NCBI GenBank assembly: GCA_009823395.1
Contig: CM020516.1
Span: forward strand, 11,752,001-11,816,000
Length of the DNA stretch: 64,000 nt
DNA from: Thamnaconus septentrionalis
Taxonomy: Eukaryota; Chordata; Actinopteri; Tetraodontiformes; Monacanthidae
Reading direction: 5' to 3'
Positions 12,846 to 25,770 of this stretch are shown one piece after another. Position numbers and translations under genes: made by a program. Numbering within the stretch: the stretch's first letter is position 1; every line of letters starts with the position of its first letter. Under the pieces are notes generated by a model. The model saw nothing but the letters and a program-made list of their open reading frames with translations. It ran no database searches and was not told where the DNA came from.

Positions 12846-15800
12846 TGCACCAATGTATCCAGCAACTCTAGAAAGTTAACATGTTGGCTCAGAGTTTTTT
12901 AATAAAGTGTCACCGTCAGTTGGCAGCCGTGGGTGGGACAGGAGCAGAGGGGAGAGATGTGCCAGTGTCAGATTTGGATTGATGCAGAAGCCAAAACATC
13001 AGAGCTGAACTGGAGCGACGGCCTTGACTTCTCCAGCTGCAGTTGAGGTCCAAAACGTCAGAATAGCAGTTTTACTTCTTGTAATATCAGTACAGTACAT
13101 TGTCTTTTGGCCTTTGTTACAAAGGCTGATGCGGAAACACAACAAGAAGTAAAAAAAAATTACGTTTGAGGTGTAAAATAGACGTTGACCTTGCTGTATG
13201 AATTCTTCTTTCCATTTTTCGTGAAGCTGGCTAATGAGTCTTGTTCCACCTTTTTGTAAACAGCCCTCAGGATGAGACCAGTCGTGGGGTTTGTGTGTGC
13301 GTGCAGTTTGTGAACGCAACATGCCGCGTTGCTCTCGGAGCCCTGCTATTTTCAGAAGATGTCACAAAGCCTGACAGGGTGGGTGTGTGTTTTTGAGTGC
13401 GTTTGTGTGTGTGTGTGTGTTTGCCTCTGCAGAAGCACTTCTGATGTCTTCAGCCTGCGAACATGCCTCCTTCTGGTGGGGGCGACGAGGGGAAACGACA
13501 CATGCCAGGCAACAGGGACAGTCGAAGAGCAGCTGTCGTCTGCTCATTTGACACCAGCTTTTTAAATTTTTTTTTTAATCAATATTGTTACTTTTTTCTG
13601 ATTTGACACTTCTTCTTTGACAAGCAAGCAGCTGGGCTGCCCACAAATGTCGCTAAGCGGCTTATGTCGCCGTCTTCGAGGTGTCACTCGTGGAAAATAT
13701 CAGTGTTTTAGCGCCGTCACTCTGACTGTTGAAGACTGAGGCTGAAGCGCCACCATGAAGTGTTTTCTGATGATGTCGCCGTTTTGTTTAACCCATCGTC
13801 TTGGGCTGTCACTTTTTTTTTTTTTTTTTTTTTTTTTAAAGAATTAAACAAATATATCGATGCTTCACTCACATCTCCTGCGAAGGGAGGGGAAACAAAT
13901 ATATCAAAAGCAAAACAACTGTAGAACATTAGAACGTTTAAATAAAGCATTTACTCCATCGGAAACACTTTTATATTAATCAGAGACATAAATTGTCAGC
14001 TATATCTGTAACATCTGGAACATGTGGTTTCCCGTACTGGTGCATTTCTTTTACCTCCGAAGTCGCAATTTGCACCTGGAAAGTTTGTGTTCACATGGAG
14101 GTAAAGTGAGAAAACGTGCACAAAACTTTTAGTTTGACTTTTTGATGGCGAAAAGAAAGAAACAAAAAGCCAGACCTTCAGCACAGCTTTAATTTGGTGT
14201 TGACAAAGGGCGTACGGCCTCGAATGCCTAATTTCCCATTTAAAAAATAACGAACGCACCTTTAATGCGCTCCGAGGTCTGAGGTCGCGCGGCGTCCTCG
14301 CGCGGAATAAATCAGCCCGGTGTGACGTTGTCATTATCCACACCTTCCTCCGCCCGCCGCCCCACAAGCGAGCGCACGCGGTGCCGTGCGCCGCATATGT
14401 CTCTGGCTGCGTCACCCGCTCGGCCTGTGATCCGCTGTCTGGGATGCCAGCCGGGGCTGCGTATTGTGACGGCGACAATGATTTTTGACAGCGGCGCCTC
14501 TGACGGCCTCGACAGCGAACAGCCTGCCGCCGGGAGCAGAGCGGCGGAGTGGAAACCCGTCGCCGCCGGGCCGTCTGGGGTCACGCCGTCGCTACCGCTA
14601 ACTGTCAGGCGGCGGCGGCGGCGGCAGCTAACGTGCCTGTGCGGCGCAACACGTGACAGGTGAATCCCTAAAATTGTGATCTCTTCCTCCTGCCACACGG
14701 ATTTGTGGATATTCCCAGAAAATAAAAGCTAGCCCCGCCGCCCCGGCCCCTGCCGCACTTTGTAAATATTGCGAGAGGTTTTACGCAGTAAATAAGAAGG
14801 TGCCCCCAGGAGGAGCCGTCGACTAGTTTTCATAAGCGGTGACTCAGTGTTTATAATAGCTTGCCAGCGATGGGGGGGGGGGACGCCGCTGCGCTGTAAT
14901 GAAACCGCCGCCTCCTCCTCAGAGGGGCGACTCTGCCTCGCGCCTCCTCCAGATCGTCTCCGTCCTGACATTTTCCAAGCGGTCCCATAATGACGGAAAC
15001 GGCTGCTTCCAATCCTTCTGTGACTCGCCCAGCCGACCTTAATTGGCGTGAAACCCCGGAGTGACTTGAGCTAAATGTTTCAAAGTTAAAGGGAGGTGGT
15101 GGTGGAGGGGGGGAATGGAAGGGGCAGCGCGGACTGGCGAGAGGAGATTACCTTTGCGGAAACAGAGCCCGCGGTGCCGAGGTTACCCCGGGTCATGAAT
15201 ATGGATGAGCCCTGATAACGCGGCCCCCGCTGCGGAGCTAAAGTGCACTGGTGGTTTCATATTCTCACTCCCGCTGACTTAAGGTTAGATGGCACAGTGA
15301 AACTGACATGATACCGGCCTTTATGCTTTATTTATCTCCTCTTCTGGCGGCTACAGTGGGGCCATTATGAGCCTGCAAGCATGCACGGCACTGATTTGCT
15401 CTCCGTTACAACCGTCCGACGCGGCTCCCGCAGAAGGTCGTTACCGTAGTGATCGCAAAACGCAGCGCTGGGCGCAGCGCTGATGTTTCTGTGCGAATCT
15501 TCTTTGGCAAAATGACGCGCGTCGTCTGAAAGCTGGCTTCGTCGTGCGCCTTCGACGCTCTCGCGCATTCAGCTAAACTAAAGCCGGACACAACTGGTTG
15601 TGGAGTCCGCACAGTGAAGCTGAATTGCAGCCATGTGGTTTCTATCATTGAGACAGTTGATGTAGATCAAAGCAGAAAAATTCTGATGAAGACTCATACT
15701 GTCTGCACGACAATAATGTGTATATAATATGTGCGTCACGCTTTTTTTCCCCTCACATTTATGTATTTTTTTCACAGGTAATTTCAAATCTGATTTCATG

Positions 15801-16359
15801 TGTCGTCTCCTCTACGGTGGACTAAAATGTCCCATTGTCATCTCTTTTTTTTTTTTTTATCGCTCACAGCCTTAATGTTAATTCTCGAGCAGTTTCAGTC
15901 GACTGAGCTTCACACTCTTTTGCTTTGACTCGCTGCAGGAGAAAGAGAAAGTCATTCTGAAAGGAGCTGACAAAGCTCTCTCATTCACTGTCCTTTTGCC
16001 GGCATAATGCGGCACCCCCTCTCTAAAGCAGCACTCCTAACCTTCATAATTAATTTTTCATATTTGCGGCGTGAAAGTTTTGCAGTGTTCGTTCGTCCGT
16101 TTGCTCCTGCATAATAAGTTTGCTGCTCCGGAAGCTGCGGCGCTGAGTGGAAGTGTGCTGAGTGGAGCAAAGTTTGGAAAGCAGCCTGAAGACATTTCTG
16201 TCTCGTATCTGTTCTGCTTGTTAGTATAAACACTTGTTACTATGGCTACAACTCTGCAATATTGAATGTGAACTTTCCAGCAGTCAGCGTTTTGTGAATG
16301 TTGAGATGCTCCTCTGCACTGGTTGTTACTAGTGGGTTTTTTTTTGAGTTACTGTTGCC
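12843..16359. other. Gene-free stretch including a CpG-rich block
   Basis: A TG tract (13400-13420) and a poly-T run (13811-13837) lie in the left part. 14270-14660 is unusually CpG-dense and would score as a small CpG island. Its long open frames on both strands reflect base composition, and no known domain is visible. Confidence 0.5.
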
Positions 16360-16495
16360 TTTCAATGGTGTCCAACCACTCTGTCCAGTCTGACCTCTGA
16401 CCCCTGACATCAACAAGACCTTGTCCTTCACAACAGCCGTTGACTGGATGCTTTTTTTTCTTTTTTGAAGACCCTTCTCTGTAAACACTGGACAA
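16360..16495. repeat. Fragment of a dispersed fish repeat
   Basis: CTGACCTCTGACCCCTGACA, then GACTGGATG, then CTCTGTAAACACTGG occur in the order known from a common fish repeat family whose other end reads AATAAAGTGGCC. The copy near 46075-46350 shares the CTGACCTCTGACCC block. Confidence 0.5.
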
Positions 16496-16529
16496 TTGAA
16501 CTTGGAAATTTCTGCTTATTGGATTGGAA

Positions 16530-16712
16530 TAGAGTGGAAATGATTAACTGATTAATCGATTAATCGACTCAAATGCATTTTTCTTGAATCAAAGATTTGT
16601 TTCCCCAATTTCACTGCCTCTAACCATTGGTTCAGTTATTGGTTGAATAACAAAAAAGTGCTATTCAAAAAATCATCAGAAAAATAATCAACAGATTAAT
16701 TGAAAAAACAAA
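16530..16712. mobile_element. Truncated hAT-like MITE (TAATCGATTA family)
   Basis: The left part has GATTAATCGATTAATCGACT. The right part has AGAAAAATAATCAACAGATT followed by AATTGA. Both are typical of the fish non-autonomous element whose complete form ends in TGCAGCCCTA, as at 51916-52235. The terminal repeats themselves are missing here. Confidence 0.5.
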
Positions 16713-18361
16713 CAAACAATAGCTTCCTCCTCCTTCCTTCCTCCTTTTTTCATTATTACAATAGTCTGTAATGGTGGCATTGATATTGTTTTATGCCTTC
16801 AAATTAAATTTTAAATGGACCCCAGTACAGTAGTTGTCTTCCTGGCGGTGAAGACTAATCTCGCCATTAAACAATAAAGGACGTCGGAGTCATTGTGTCG
16901 CACGGAAGTAAACAAAGGGAAGCGTCAATGTGGGACACAGCTAACGGCTCGTGCCGAGTTAAAAAGCTAAATACAAGAGCGAGCCGGCGAATAAATAATG
17001 GTATAACTGGATTCTAAACACTATTTGTGTTAGTGTCGTAAGAAGTGAGAGCTCAAGTACTATGCAGCAGCAGTTGAAACAACTTTTCAGAACAACTCAT
17101 CAAGAGAGAGAAGAGAAACACGGGGGTGGAATCAGGAAGAGGAGGCAGATGTAGAGTTGTTGTTTTCACTGTATTTGTTTTTTATTTCTTCACTTTTAAA
17201 TTTTTTTATTTTTTTATTTTTTTTTAAATACAAATGTGCCCACGCTACACAGCTCACGCTCGCCGGTGGCTGGGGCGAGTTGGCAGCGTCACTGAACATC
17301 CACCTGCAAGCATCACGTCACACGTTCCCACCTGAGGTGCACCTCCGTCACGTTACATCACGCCGTGCTCCACGTCGACACGCAGCGTCTATTGCCAACA
17401 CAAAAACCCGGTCAAGCGGCCTTCAAAAAAATTCCGTAGGGAAAACCAAGCGACTGCAGTGTTGGTCGGACACTTTGGACATCGTGGTAAAAAATCCAAC
17501 AGTTCTGTTGTCCGGCTTTGTCCTTTTTTTTTTTTTTTTTTTCAAAAACTCCCAACAGTCTGGTGTCAGATTTTCCTCTTGTTGCGGTTGTCCTCCCGAC
17601 AGCTGTTGCCCAAAAAACAAACAAATAAAATCCTTGAGGTGATTCGGATCCGCTCGCCGGGTTTTGGTCCGCCGCCGCTCGACTTCCCGGGTCAACGTGA
17701 CTTTTGTTTCGCGCTCTTGAATAAAATCTCTGAGAAACACTCGTTAAATCACCCTGTAGCTCTTTGAGATGAAGACGATGAGTACAAAACTTTGTGAGAC
17801 ACAAACCCGCGTCTATTTACACGACATAATTTTTTTCTCTTCTTCTTTTTTTTGCTTCATTCAACACACTCACTTCAAACACACATTGCGCGGTCGTCAA
17901 ATATTTAAATGTGTTGCATAAAGCCGTTTGCCATCCATACGACTGCGGAAGGAAAGGTTTTAATCGGGTCGTCAGCGGTTCCCTTGTCTTTGCCATGATG
18001 TGAACAGAGCACAGAACAAAGTCGTTTGTTTTTTTTTTTGTTTCTTTTTTACGCGCACACAAAAACACAAAGAGCTTAGACCGACCATAAATAACAGAGG
18101 ATAGCTTAGTGTCGAGTGCTGTGCTTTTCAGTCCGCGCCTTCTCCGCTCAGTCGCACATTGTGCTGCGGACGAGCGGCGTAATCTCAAGGTTTTTTTTTT
18201 TTTTTTAAATAAAAAAGGAAAAGAAAAATGTTTTCCTCTGCTGATGAATAAAATAGAGGGAGGAAGGTAGGCCTGCTGGGGACAAAGAGGTTGACCCTCT
18301 TTCAGGTTACAAGCGTGCAGTGATGCCTCGCCGAGCTACTCACTAGAAAAACGGCGCCGCT
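16713..18361. other. Gene-free stretch with poly-T tracts
   Basis: Poly-T or T-rich runs lie near 17190-17225, 17524-17542 and 18190-18207. I see no gene. Confidence 0.5.
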
Positions 18362-18529
<168 letters not shown>

Positions 18530-18887
18530 GAATGCAATGCTGTACAGTTTGCATGCATCGAAAATACATCCCGGTTCGGATGGTACAGTGGTTGCTACAT
18601 GGACTGGAAACAGTTTATTGTTATAATAATCTTTTCTTTTTTCAATAGAATCTGGTCATACAAACAAAGAAACACACACTCAAACGCTCGCTCGCTCGCA
18701 CACACACAACAAAATCAAAAGCAGAGATTTTTTTTTGTCTCCTCCAGACGGCATTGACATCAATATTAAGTGCAGCGGGGAATGTTTTGAACAAGACCGA
18801 GCTGCACGAGCCCTCACAGCAGGGGAGTCTCTGTGCTGCAAGTCCTCCACCGGCTCCTGTCCTGCAACAATCTCCAGTCGGACGGCG

Positions 18888-19170
18888 TTAAAGGTCCCGT
18901 ATCATGCAAAATGTAGTGTGTGTTTAATAGTCACCTGGCAGTAAGCTCCTCAGAAATGAAAAAATAACCCACCCAATCCTGGATCTTAGCCCTTTGTGAT
19001 GTCACAACAGGCACTAATATCTCCACTGGCTTGTTGTCAGTTATGTCTATAAATTGGTGTAAATTTTGCAGACGCAGCAAAGCCCAATTCTGCAAGTCCG
19101 CCTTTAGTGATGTCAAAAGGGCGATGATGCATCACAATACCTTCAACAGGTGTTTGTTCCACCTTCGTGC
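18888..19170 (+). repeat. TGTGATGTCACA-family dispersed repeat, copy 1
   Basis: It starts TTAAAGGTCCCGTATCATG and contains CCCTTTGTGATGTCACAA at 18990-19007. A second related core, CCTTTAGTGATGTCAAAAGG, lies at 19101-19120. Six other copies in the window share the core. Confidence 0.65.
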
Positions 19171-19651
19171 TCGCCGTGTTTTACTACCCCCGCCTCCACA
19201 CGCGTGAAGGCGCCAACGAGACGCGTCCCGTCGAGCGGGAAGCCTCGACCGGTTGAACTGATGGTTTTTGTGGGAGGCTGTGAACATGAATCATTGCCCA
19301 AGTGACGCTGCTCCGCCGGAGTCCAATCTGTGAGCGTAATGTGAGGCCGTTAATGAAAATAAAAGACAACGCATCCATCATTTGAAGAGGAGGTGACAGC
19401 ATTTCCCAGTACATTTCGATATAGGCTCGAAACGTAACGGATAAAACCGTGTTTTGAAATGCCGTGTGCTGCAGATGTGTGCTGCGGCTGGGGGTGCGGG
19501 GTCCCCTAGTGGTCCAGTGTCTGAAGTCAGGGCCTGAGTTGTAGTTCTTCTCCGTGGAGCGGCCTGAGAGTGAACCGGCCGCGTCGGCCGTGTCCGAGTC
19601 GCACGGCGAGACCGACACAAGCACGGATCACTGCCAGAGCGCTCGGTCTGA

Positions 19652-19706
19652 GGGTGGGTGGGTGGGTGGGTGGTGGGGGGGGTCGGGGTGGGGAGGGCGG
19701 GGCGGC
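19652..19706 (+). repeat. G-rich tract, quadruplex candidate
   Basis: Repeated GGGT units followed by G runs of four to eight give more than four closely spaced G-triplets, enough for an intramolecular G-quadruplex on the plus strand. Function is not implied. Confidence 0.75.
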
Positions 19707-19834
19707 TAGTGGCAGGGTTATTATCCCTGCTGCTCCGCCGACATCAGTCCGGCTCTCGCCGCCACCTCTGCGGGTGACGCGCTGACATCGATTCAGCAGG
19801 AGGATTGTGGTTCACGTTTGGAAGTGTATGGCTG

Positions 19835-19952
19835 TGTGTGTGTGTGTGTGGGTGTGTGTGTGTGTGTTTTAGATTGCAAGTGGAGTCACTCTGCCAGTTC
19901 ACCCTATCTCACGCACTCACACACACACTCTCACGCACACACACACACACTG
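19835..19952. repeat. TG tract followed by CA tract
   Basis: A (TG)n stretch at about 19835-19867 is followed about 50 bp later by a (CA)n stretch at about 19918-19952. Transcribed, the two could pair into a long imperfect hairpin. Confidence 0.8.
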
Positions 19953-20611
19953 GCACACAAACGGGAGCTCCTCTGCGCCGCTCTCTCATCCTCTTTGTCT
20001 CGCTGTCACAAGTCCTCCTTCCTGCAGTTGTTTACTCCGTTAATCTGCTCCTCTCCTCTCTTCTCCTCTGCTCTCCTGCCCGTGACTCACTGCTGGTGCT
20101 GCTTCAGGCTGAAAACAAAAAGCACAGGAAATAGTTTGTTAGCGACGTTTGTCCGGGTCTCCACGGAGGCGCGCGCGACGAGACCTGGGGGGACACGCGG
20201 CCACTGGGGGGGCGGGGGGGCAACGATTCACCTGCAAATCTGTCTCGTCTGTCAGCGTCGGCAAAGCAAAGTCCGCGTCAGTGTCGTATTGAGACAAAGT
20301 GTGCGGTATTTTTTTTTTTTTTTAGCACCTATATGCTCCACTGGGAAGAATTCACCCGGAATCCTGTTGTACAATCTCCTCCTATTAGCCGATGTCGTTC
20401 TCTCTGGATCATTTGAATAAATGACATCAATAAAATCAATGACGAAAATTAAAACAGCAGCCATCGGATTCTTGGCAAAACGATTACTTTTGGATCGCCT
20501 TTGTATTGAAATGACAGGCTTTGACACCGTAATTCAAGGCCTGGATGTGAGACACGAGGTGAACACCGAGAGCTGGGTTTGGTTGAGGTTTATTCGAAGC
20601 AGCGTTCACCT

Positions 20612-20860
20612 TTAAAGGTCCCGTGTCGTGTTGTCGGACCCACTTTTCAGACTCCAGTGGAGCCGCTGTGAGTTAGCATGAAAGCAACAGTACAGCGAAC
20701 CCCTACTCAAGCCGCTGGGTTGCTGAGGACAGAAACACGGAGGCTGAGAGTCAGTCTCAAGTGGAGCCCAGCGAGGCGTCGCGACCCTTTCTGATGTCAC
20801 AAAAGTCTGGTTTCCAGAGCTGCGTTGAAAAGTGAGTCAAGCTACAGAAGTAAATAAAAT
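20612..20860 (+). repeat. TGTGATGTCACA-family dispersed repeat, copy 2
   Basis: It starts TTTAAAGGTCCCGTGTCGTG, like copy 1, and has the core CCCTTTCTGATGTCACAAAA at 20785-20804. Its right end is uncertain. Confidence 0.65.
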
Positions 20861-22469
20861 GGAGCTTTTCTCATTCTGACAGGGCAAATGTTCCTATTAT
20901 TGTTTGACAACATGTCTCAAGTGATCTCTGCACAGAAAGCGACAATAGTGCTTCACTTTAAACTCCCAGACAAATCAATAGGCGCTGGATGATTCAAGGC
21001 CGCAGTCCTGTGCCGTCAGTTTAATGGCCCCAAACCAAAACTGTCTCAGAATGCGTCGGTATCACGACACGAATTGATGTTTCATCTTCGCTCTTTGTGT
21101 GTTTTTCTTTTATCCTTCGCCTCACTGTGACCTTAACCCCAACTGTGTTTATGCTCAGAGGGATGAAAAAAGAAAACAAAAAATCCTTATCATGTGAAAA
21201 TAAAGCAGTAAGGCTTTTCTTTCGATGCCGGTCCGGCGATCCGGTCTCCGAGTAACGACAAAACAAAACAAAAACATGAAAAAAAAGCCCAAACGGAGCA
21301 CAACTTTCATCGGCAGTCGCTGCGAGAGCGCCGCCGCCGCTGCTCCTCCTCCGCCGCCGCGTCCTAATTGGAGCGTTGCCCCACATACACACTTCCTGCG
21401 CCGAGAGCCGCGCCGGCACCCGGGCTGTCAGCACCTATCCCCCTAATGGCTGTTAAAACCCTGGCCTCTCCCCCGTCGGCTCTGTCAGGACTCATCTCGT
21501 GCGCGCCGCCCTCTGAGGACTAGGGGGGGGGTCTCCGCTTGGTCTGAGGCAGGGAACAGGTAGCGGCAGTCTGAGAGGGGTTTCTGTGATTTTTTTTTTT
21601 TTTCATTTGACTCCCCCCAAAATGCTCGTCGCTTTTAAACTTGTCGTGAAAGCAGATCATTTTGGAGCCGCAGCCGAGCCGGGGAGCTTTAAATATTTAA
21701 GGGAGCAGGTTTATTTTGGAGTGCCTGCTTTCTACCCCGTGACTGGGTTGAATATGTTTAAACGGTTGTTTTTTTTGTTTTTTTATCCCCTCTCCCTTGC
21801 AGGACCGAAATACGTGCGGCTCATTTGCAGGGATTCAATCCAGTTGCGCCGACCTCAGGCTGACCTTCCATTCCGTCTTAAATCGCTCTGCCCAAGCAGA
21901 CGGCGTTCTGTGCGGCCAGCCGGTAGCAGCTGTTATTGTTTACTTGACCCTGAAAATCTGCACACATCTGAAGGCCGAGCGGGCAACGTCTTTGCGAGCA
22001 GTTTTATTTTTCTACGTTTTTTGTTCTCCCAACCTCACATTGCAATTTCAGACCTTTTGCTGGCATTAATATTTAACAAAACCCCTTTGCCAAGTCGAGA
22101 GAGTGGAAATATTTTTGACAATTTTCAGAATATTCCATCACACAAATCAAATAGTGGTATTGCAGGAACATTTTGTAAGCAAAGATTCTGATTTGATTTT
22201 GTTTTACTGTTCCACTCTCCACCATTTTCAACCTTCTGGACTTCTAATTACCTCTGTGCACATTGACTTAAATGTGCACAAAGTGTGCAATGCATGTTTA
22301 GTAAAGTGCTTGTCTGATGATTCTGACGATTCTCTGACAAAATGGCAAATATTGATCTTATCTTGCTGATATTGATCTGATACTGATACCAATGCTGTGG
22401 TCGACTCTATTGACTCACGAACGGATCTGCCCGCCACGGCCATGCAAGCTAACTTGCCCTCATACAAGA
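20861..22469. other. Gene-free stretch
   Basis: The 201-codon open frame starting at 21586 begins with poly-T phenylalanines and shows no domain. 22290-22400 repeats short GATATTGATCTGATA-type words that also occur near 57700-57980 and suggests a degraded transposon. No gene is supported. Confidence 0.5.
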
Positions 22470-22790
22470 CCGGGGTGGGCAAACTTTTTGACTGGTGAGG
22501 CCACAATAGGTTCTAAAATTTGACATAGGGGCCGGAGCAGGAGCAGATGGATGGAAAAAAAATATAGCGTGGGATATTTAGAAAACATCATTTGAAAATG
22601 AACAAAAGTGTTAAAACAAAATCTATGTTTTTGAAGCCCCACTGTATTTAGCTCTTTATTGAAATGACTCTTAAAACACTGTAAAAAGGAATGAATTACA
22701 GCTATTTTATGACTTATTTACTATGAATACAAAAAGAAAAAAGCTTATCGGGCTGCTTATGGCCCCCGGGCCGTAGTTTGCCCACCCCTG
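22470..22790. mobile_element. hAT-like MITE with terminal inverted repeats
   Basis: The left end reads CCGGGGTGGGCAAACT and the right end AGTTTGCCCACCCCTG, a near-perfect inverted pair. The flanking 8-mers are ATACAAGA (22462-22469) and ATATAAAA (22791-22798), a target-site duplication with two transitions. The 321-bp interior has no coding frame, so the element is non-autonomous. Ends, length and an 8-bp duplication fit the hAT superfamily. Confidence 0.82.
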
Positions 22791-23102
22791 ATATAAAAAG
22801 ACGTCAACGTAGGCTCGTTAAACTACAGAACGACTCTCCAGCGACTTCAGGGTGGGTTTTGAGTGAACGTGACCCCGCACAGCCCTTAAAGGCACTCCTG
22901 CTCGGCGCTACGCAGGCTTTTCATGCTCATCCCAGCGTTGGTGTGCAATAATACTTGTAATGTGAGCAGCGGCGGAGGGGTCGAGGACAGGGAGCGTGTG
23001 GTGAAGGTGAGGAAGAAGAAGTGGTGAGGTGAAGAGTCCGTGGTGTAAGAAAGGTGGTGGGGGAGGGGTAGGTGCGGTTAACAGGGAGATTCAATACTAG
23101 CT

Positions 23103-23292
23103 GCCTTTCCATTACTCCTAGAATTGCGCAAAACCTAAATATCGCAATGAAAAACTGGTAATTGAAACGCCTAAAATTTGAAAAACCTCTCAAATATTGC
23201 TAAAAAGTTTTTACGCTCTCATGAGGTGTTTTTTTTTTTTTTTTTAGACGTATCGATATAGAGGCGTATCGCAAAAGTGTAATGGAAAGACC
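23103..23292. mobile_element. Small MITE-like element (candidate)
   Basis: The left end GCCTTTCCATTACTCC and the right end GTGTAATGGAAAGACC form an imperfect inverted pair around about 160 bp. ATCGCAA words lie near both ends. No clear target duplication is seen. Confidence 0.4.
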
Positions 23293-23430
23293 TTTTTCGG
23301 ATTTACGGCTTTTGCGCTTCACACCATTCAATGGGGTCACCTTGCCACGGCTCCTGCTCACCAGGTAAAACACTTCCCGGCAGACTCGCAGGCGGCAGAG
23401 TGATGAGTCATGATTCAGACGCGAGATGCC

Positions 23431-23431
<1 letters not shown>

Positions 23432-23484
<53 letters not shown>
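23432..23484. repeat. (CA)n microsatellite
   Basis: About 26 CA units. A 10-bp word pair, CACCTTAATAACATCACAC and GTGATGTTAAGGTG, forms a small hairpin just to the right at 23491-23526. Confidence 0.95.
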
Positions 23485-23488
<4 letters not shown>

Positions 23489-25252
23489 ACTCACCTTAAT
23501 AACATCACACACAGTGATGTTAAGGTGTCTCGATGCGTGTGTGTAAACAGACTTTGTGTTTTCCACCGGATAATAGGTGTGAGGGAAGACAAGGACAAGT
23601 GCTTCTGAAGGCCAGAGGACGGCCCCGGGCACAACTGTGTGCGTCTGTGTGTCCGTCTGTGTGTGTGTGATGTGACGGAGGAGCGCTCGGCAGCGTCAGT
23701 CCTGAATTAACCTTTCACCTTGCCTTAAGCGGAAACACGAGACACAAACACACACACCCATAAATGTGCAGCGAACCGACCCTCTTAGCAGGTCGATAGC
23801 TCAGCCATTTGCATTTGGTTATTTTATGCTAAGCACTGTAATCTCTTACAGTGACTGCTCCACACACACACTCACGCACTCACGCACCCGCGCCGTATCC
23901 GGCCAAGTATTTGCTTTGCAGTTTATGTCTACGCGCGCTCTCCGTGATACTGATGCTGAATAATTACCAGGGTGAGTAGGCTAAACGGATTATTGTCCTC
24001 GGCCTCGTGTCCTCGGGGGAGCCTGCGCTAACATCAGCGTCAACATCGCGCACTACATAAACACACATCGAGGCAGGGGGCCAAGGGTCGCAATTATATA
24101 ACCGCGGCCCAACCGCAACTCAAAGGCCGCGCGCTCGCAGTGAACAGGAATAATATTACATGGGCAGTTAAACAGCGCGGCGTCGCGCCGGTCACAAACT
24201 GAGCCGCATCATTTGCTTTACTGGTTGCTTTGTTTCCTCCTGCAGACTCCGAGGGGCTAATTAGCGGCTGCTTTTTTTTGTTTTTGTTTTGTTTCATTTT
24301 TCCTCTTCTTTTTTTTTTTTTTTTTATGCAGTTAAAATTAATAGAGAAACTTTTTTTGGACAGCCCAGAAGCCTTGAGGGTGTTGGGCACTCCAGCAGTC
24401 CGTCTCTGCGTCAAACTGTGGGGGAGGCGGTAATAAGTGTTTGCAGTTGGGGTGGGGGGTTGTTTTAATTACAAGCAGGCTGTAAAATGTGCCTGCTAAT
24501 AAGAGGAAACTGTTGCCGTCGCGCCTGCCAATCAGACAGATGTTTAATAGCACCAGCAAGACGCATTATATTTAAAAAAACACTGTTAATGAAACACCGA
24601 TAATGCGCCGTTTTTTTATTCGTTCTTTTTATAATTCAAGAAGGGAGTCTGACAGAAGGCACTGCAGGTTACGCATCAGCTCTCAAAAAATGATGATTAC
24701 CGACAGAGTACAAATTACGTAACGGAGCCAAAATCTGCTTCTTCTGGAAAGTTTTTTTTTTTTTTTTTCTCTCTTGGCTGCCAAGTTTACAGTTTAACTT
24801 TTAGGCTTAAGACTTCACTGCGACATTTGCTGCAGTGACATTAAAATCCGACATGGAGGCAGAAAAAAAAAAAAAAAAGAAACATTCCGAGAAGCAGCCG
24901 CTATCAGCCTCTCACGCTGTGCGTCGGCGTTGATGCTTTGTGAAGCGGCGTATCTTCCTTTCTGATTTCTGCCGTTTAGGAAGCAGGAAAAAAAAAAAGA
25001 CAAAACAGACGTCGTGATTTTTGTCGGTGGATGTCGCAGTCTTCTTTTTTTTTTTCTCCCTCCAGCCTCAGGATAGCAGCAATGCCCCACCCACCTCCAC
25101 CGACCGACCAGCCGTTGCTCTCACACCGATGAGCCTGGCAGACAGGATGATGTATATTTAGACCTTTCACAATAGCGTGGGTGCCGGGTGTGAAAATGCC
25201 ACAGCACCAGGCTTATTTTGTAAAAAAATAAATAAAAATAAATCCACGTTAT

Positions 25253-25770
25253 TTAAAGTTCGGTGTCTTCTAACAACAATCGGTGAATTAAAACTATAAC
25301 TAGTCAGCTTTTCACAAATCGTGCACAAAGACACGCGGCTCTGGATAGCCGCCCTTTGTGACATCACGAAGGGAGACGCCGCTGCCTCGCTGCAGCCAGG
25401 TGTTGGTTCATCCTCTTGAGGCCGCCTCCTTTCATACAAATACAAGGAAAGTCCAATAAGGAGTCACAGTGAAGCTGCAACCAGGCGTTTTAGAGCGAGG
25501 CTGCAAACACCGGGCTAAATGTGCTGGTTTCCAGACATCTAAAGTTTTTATTTCGGGTGAGTGGATGGATGTTTGAGTCAATCTAAGAACCTGAAGATGT
25601 TTGATTAATGGATGTTGCAATTAATTTTTAGAGCGAGGCTGCAAACACCGGGCTAAATGTGCTGGTTTCCGAGCATCCAAAGGGTTTATTTAGGGTGAGC
25701 GGTGGATGGATGTTTGAGTCAATCTAAGGACATGAAGATGTGTTTGATGAATGGATGTTGCACTGAATTT
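25253..25770 (+). repeat. TGTGATGTCACA-family repeat, copy 3, with internal tandem duplication
   Basis: It begins TTTAAAGTTCGGTGTC and has the core CCCTTTGTGACATCACGAAGGG at 25352-25373. The tail contains two adjacent copies of a 138-bp unit (25488-25625 and 25626-25768). Each starts TTTTAGAGCGAGGCTGCAAA and includes GGGCTAAATGTGCTGGTTTC. Confidence 0.7.

Larger units (their letters stand above)
22791..25252. other. Gene-free stretch with CA tract and poly-T runs
   Basis: Apart from the MITE candidate at 23103-23292 and the CA tract at 23432-23484, there are poly-T or poly-A runs near 24309, 24751, 24866 and 25045. I see no gene. Confidence 0.5.

Noticed and set aside
14312..14698. Long open frames on both strands (113-160 codons)
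   Set aside because: They overlap in several frames over a CpG-rich block, show no known domain, and look like the effect of few stop codons in GC-rich DNA.
21586..22191. 201-codon plus-strand frame
   Set aside because: It starts in a poly-T run, has no domain or splice context, and overlaps an unrelated frame of similar quality.
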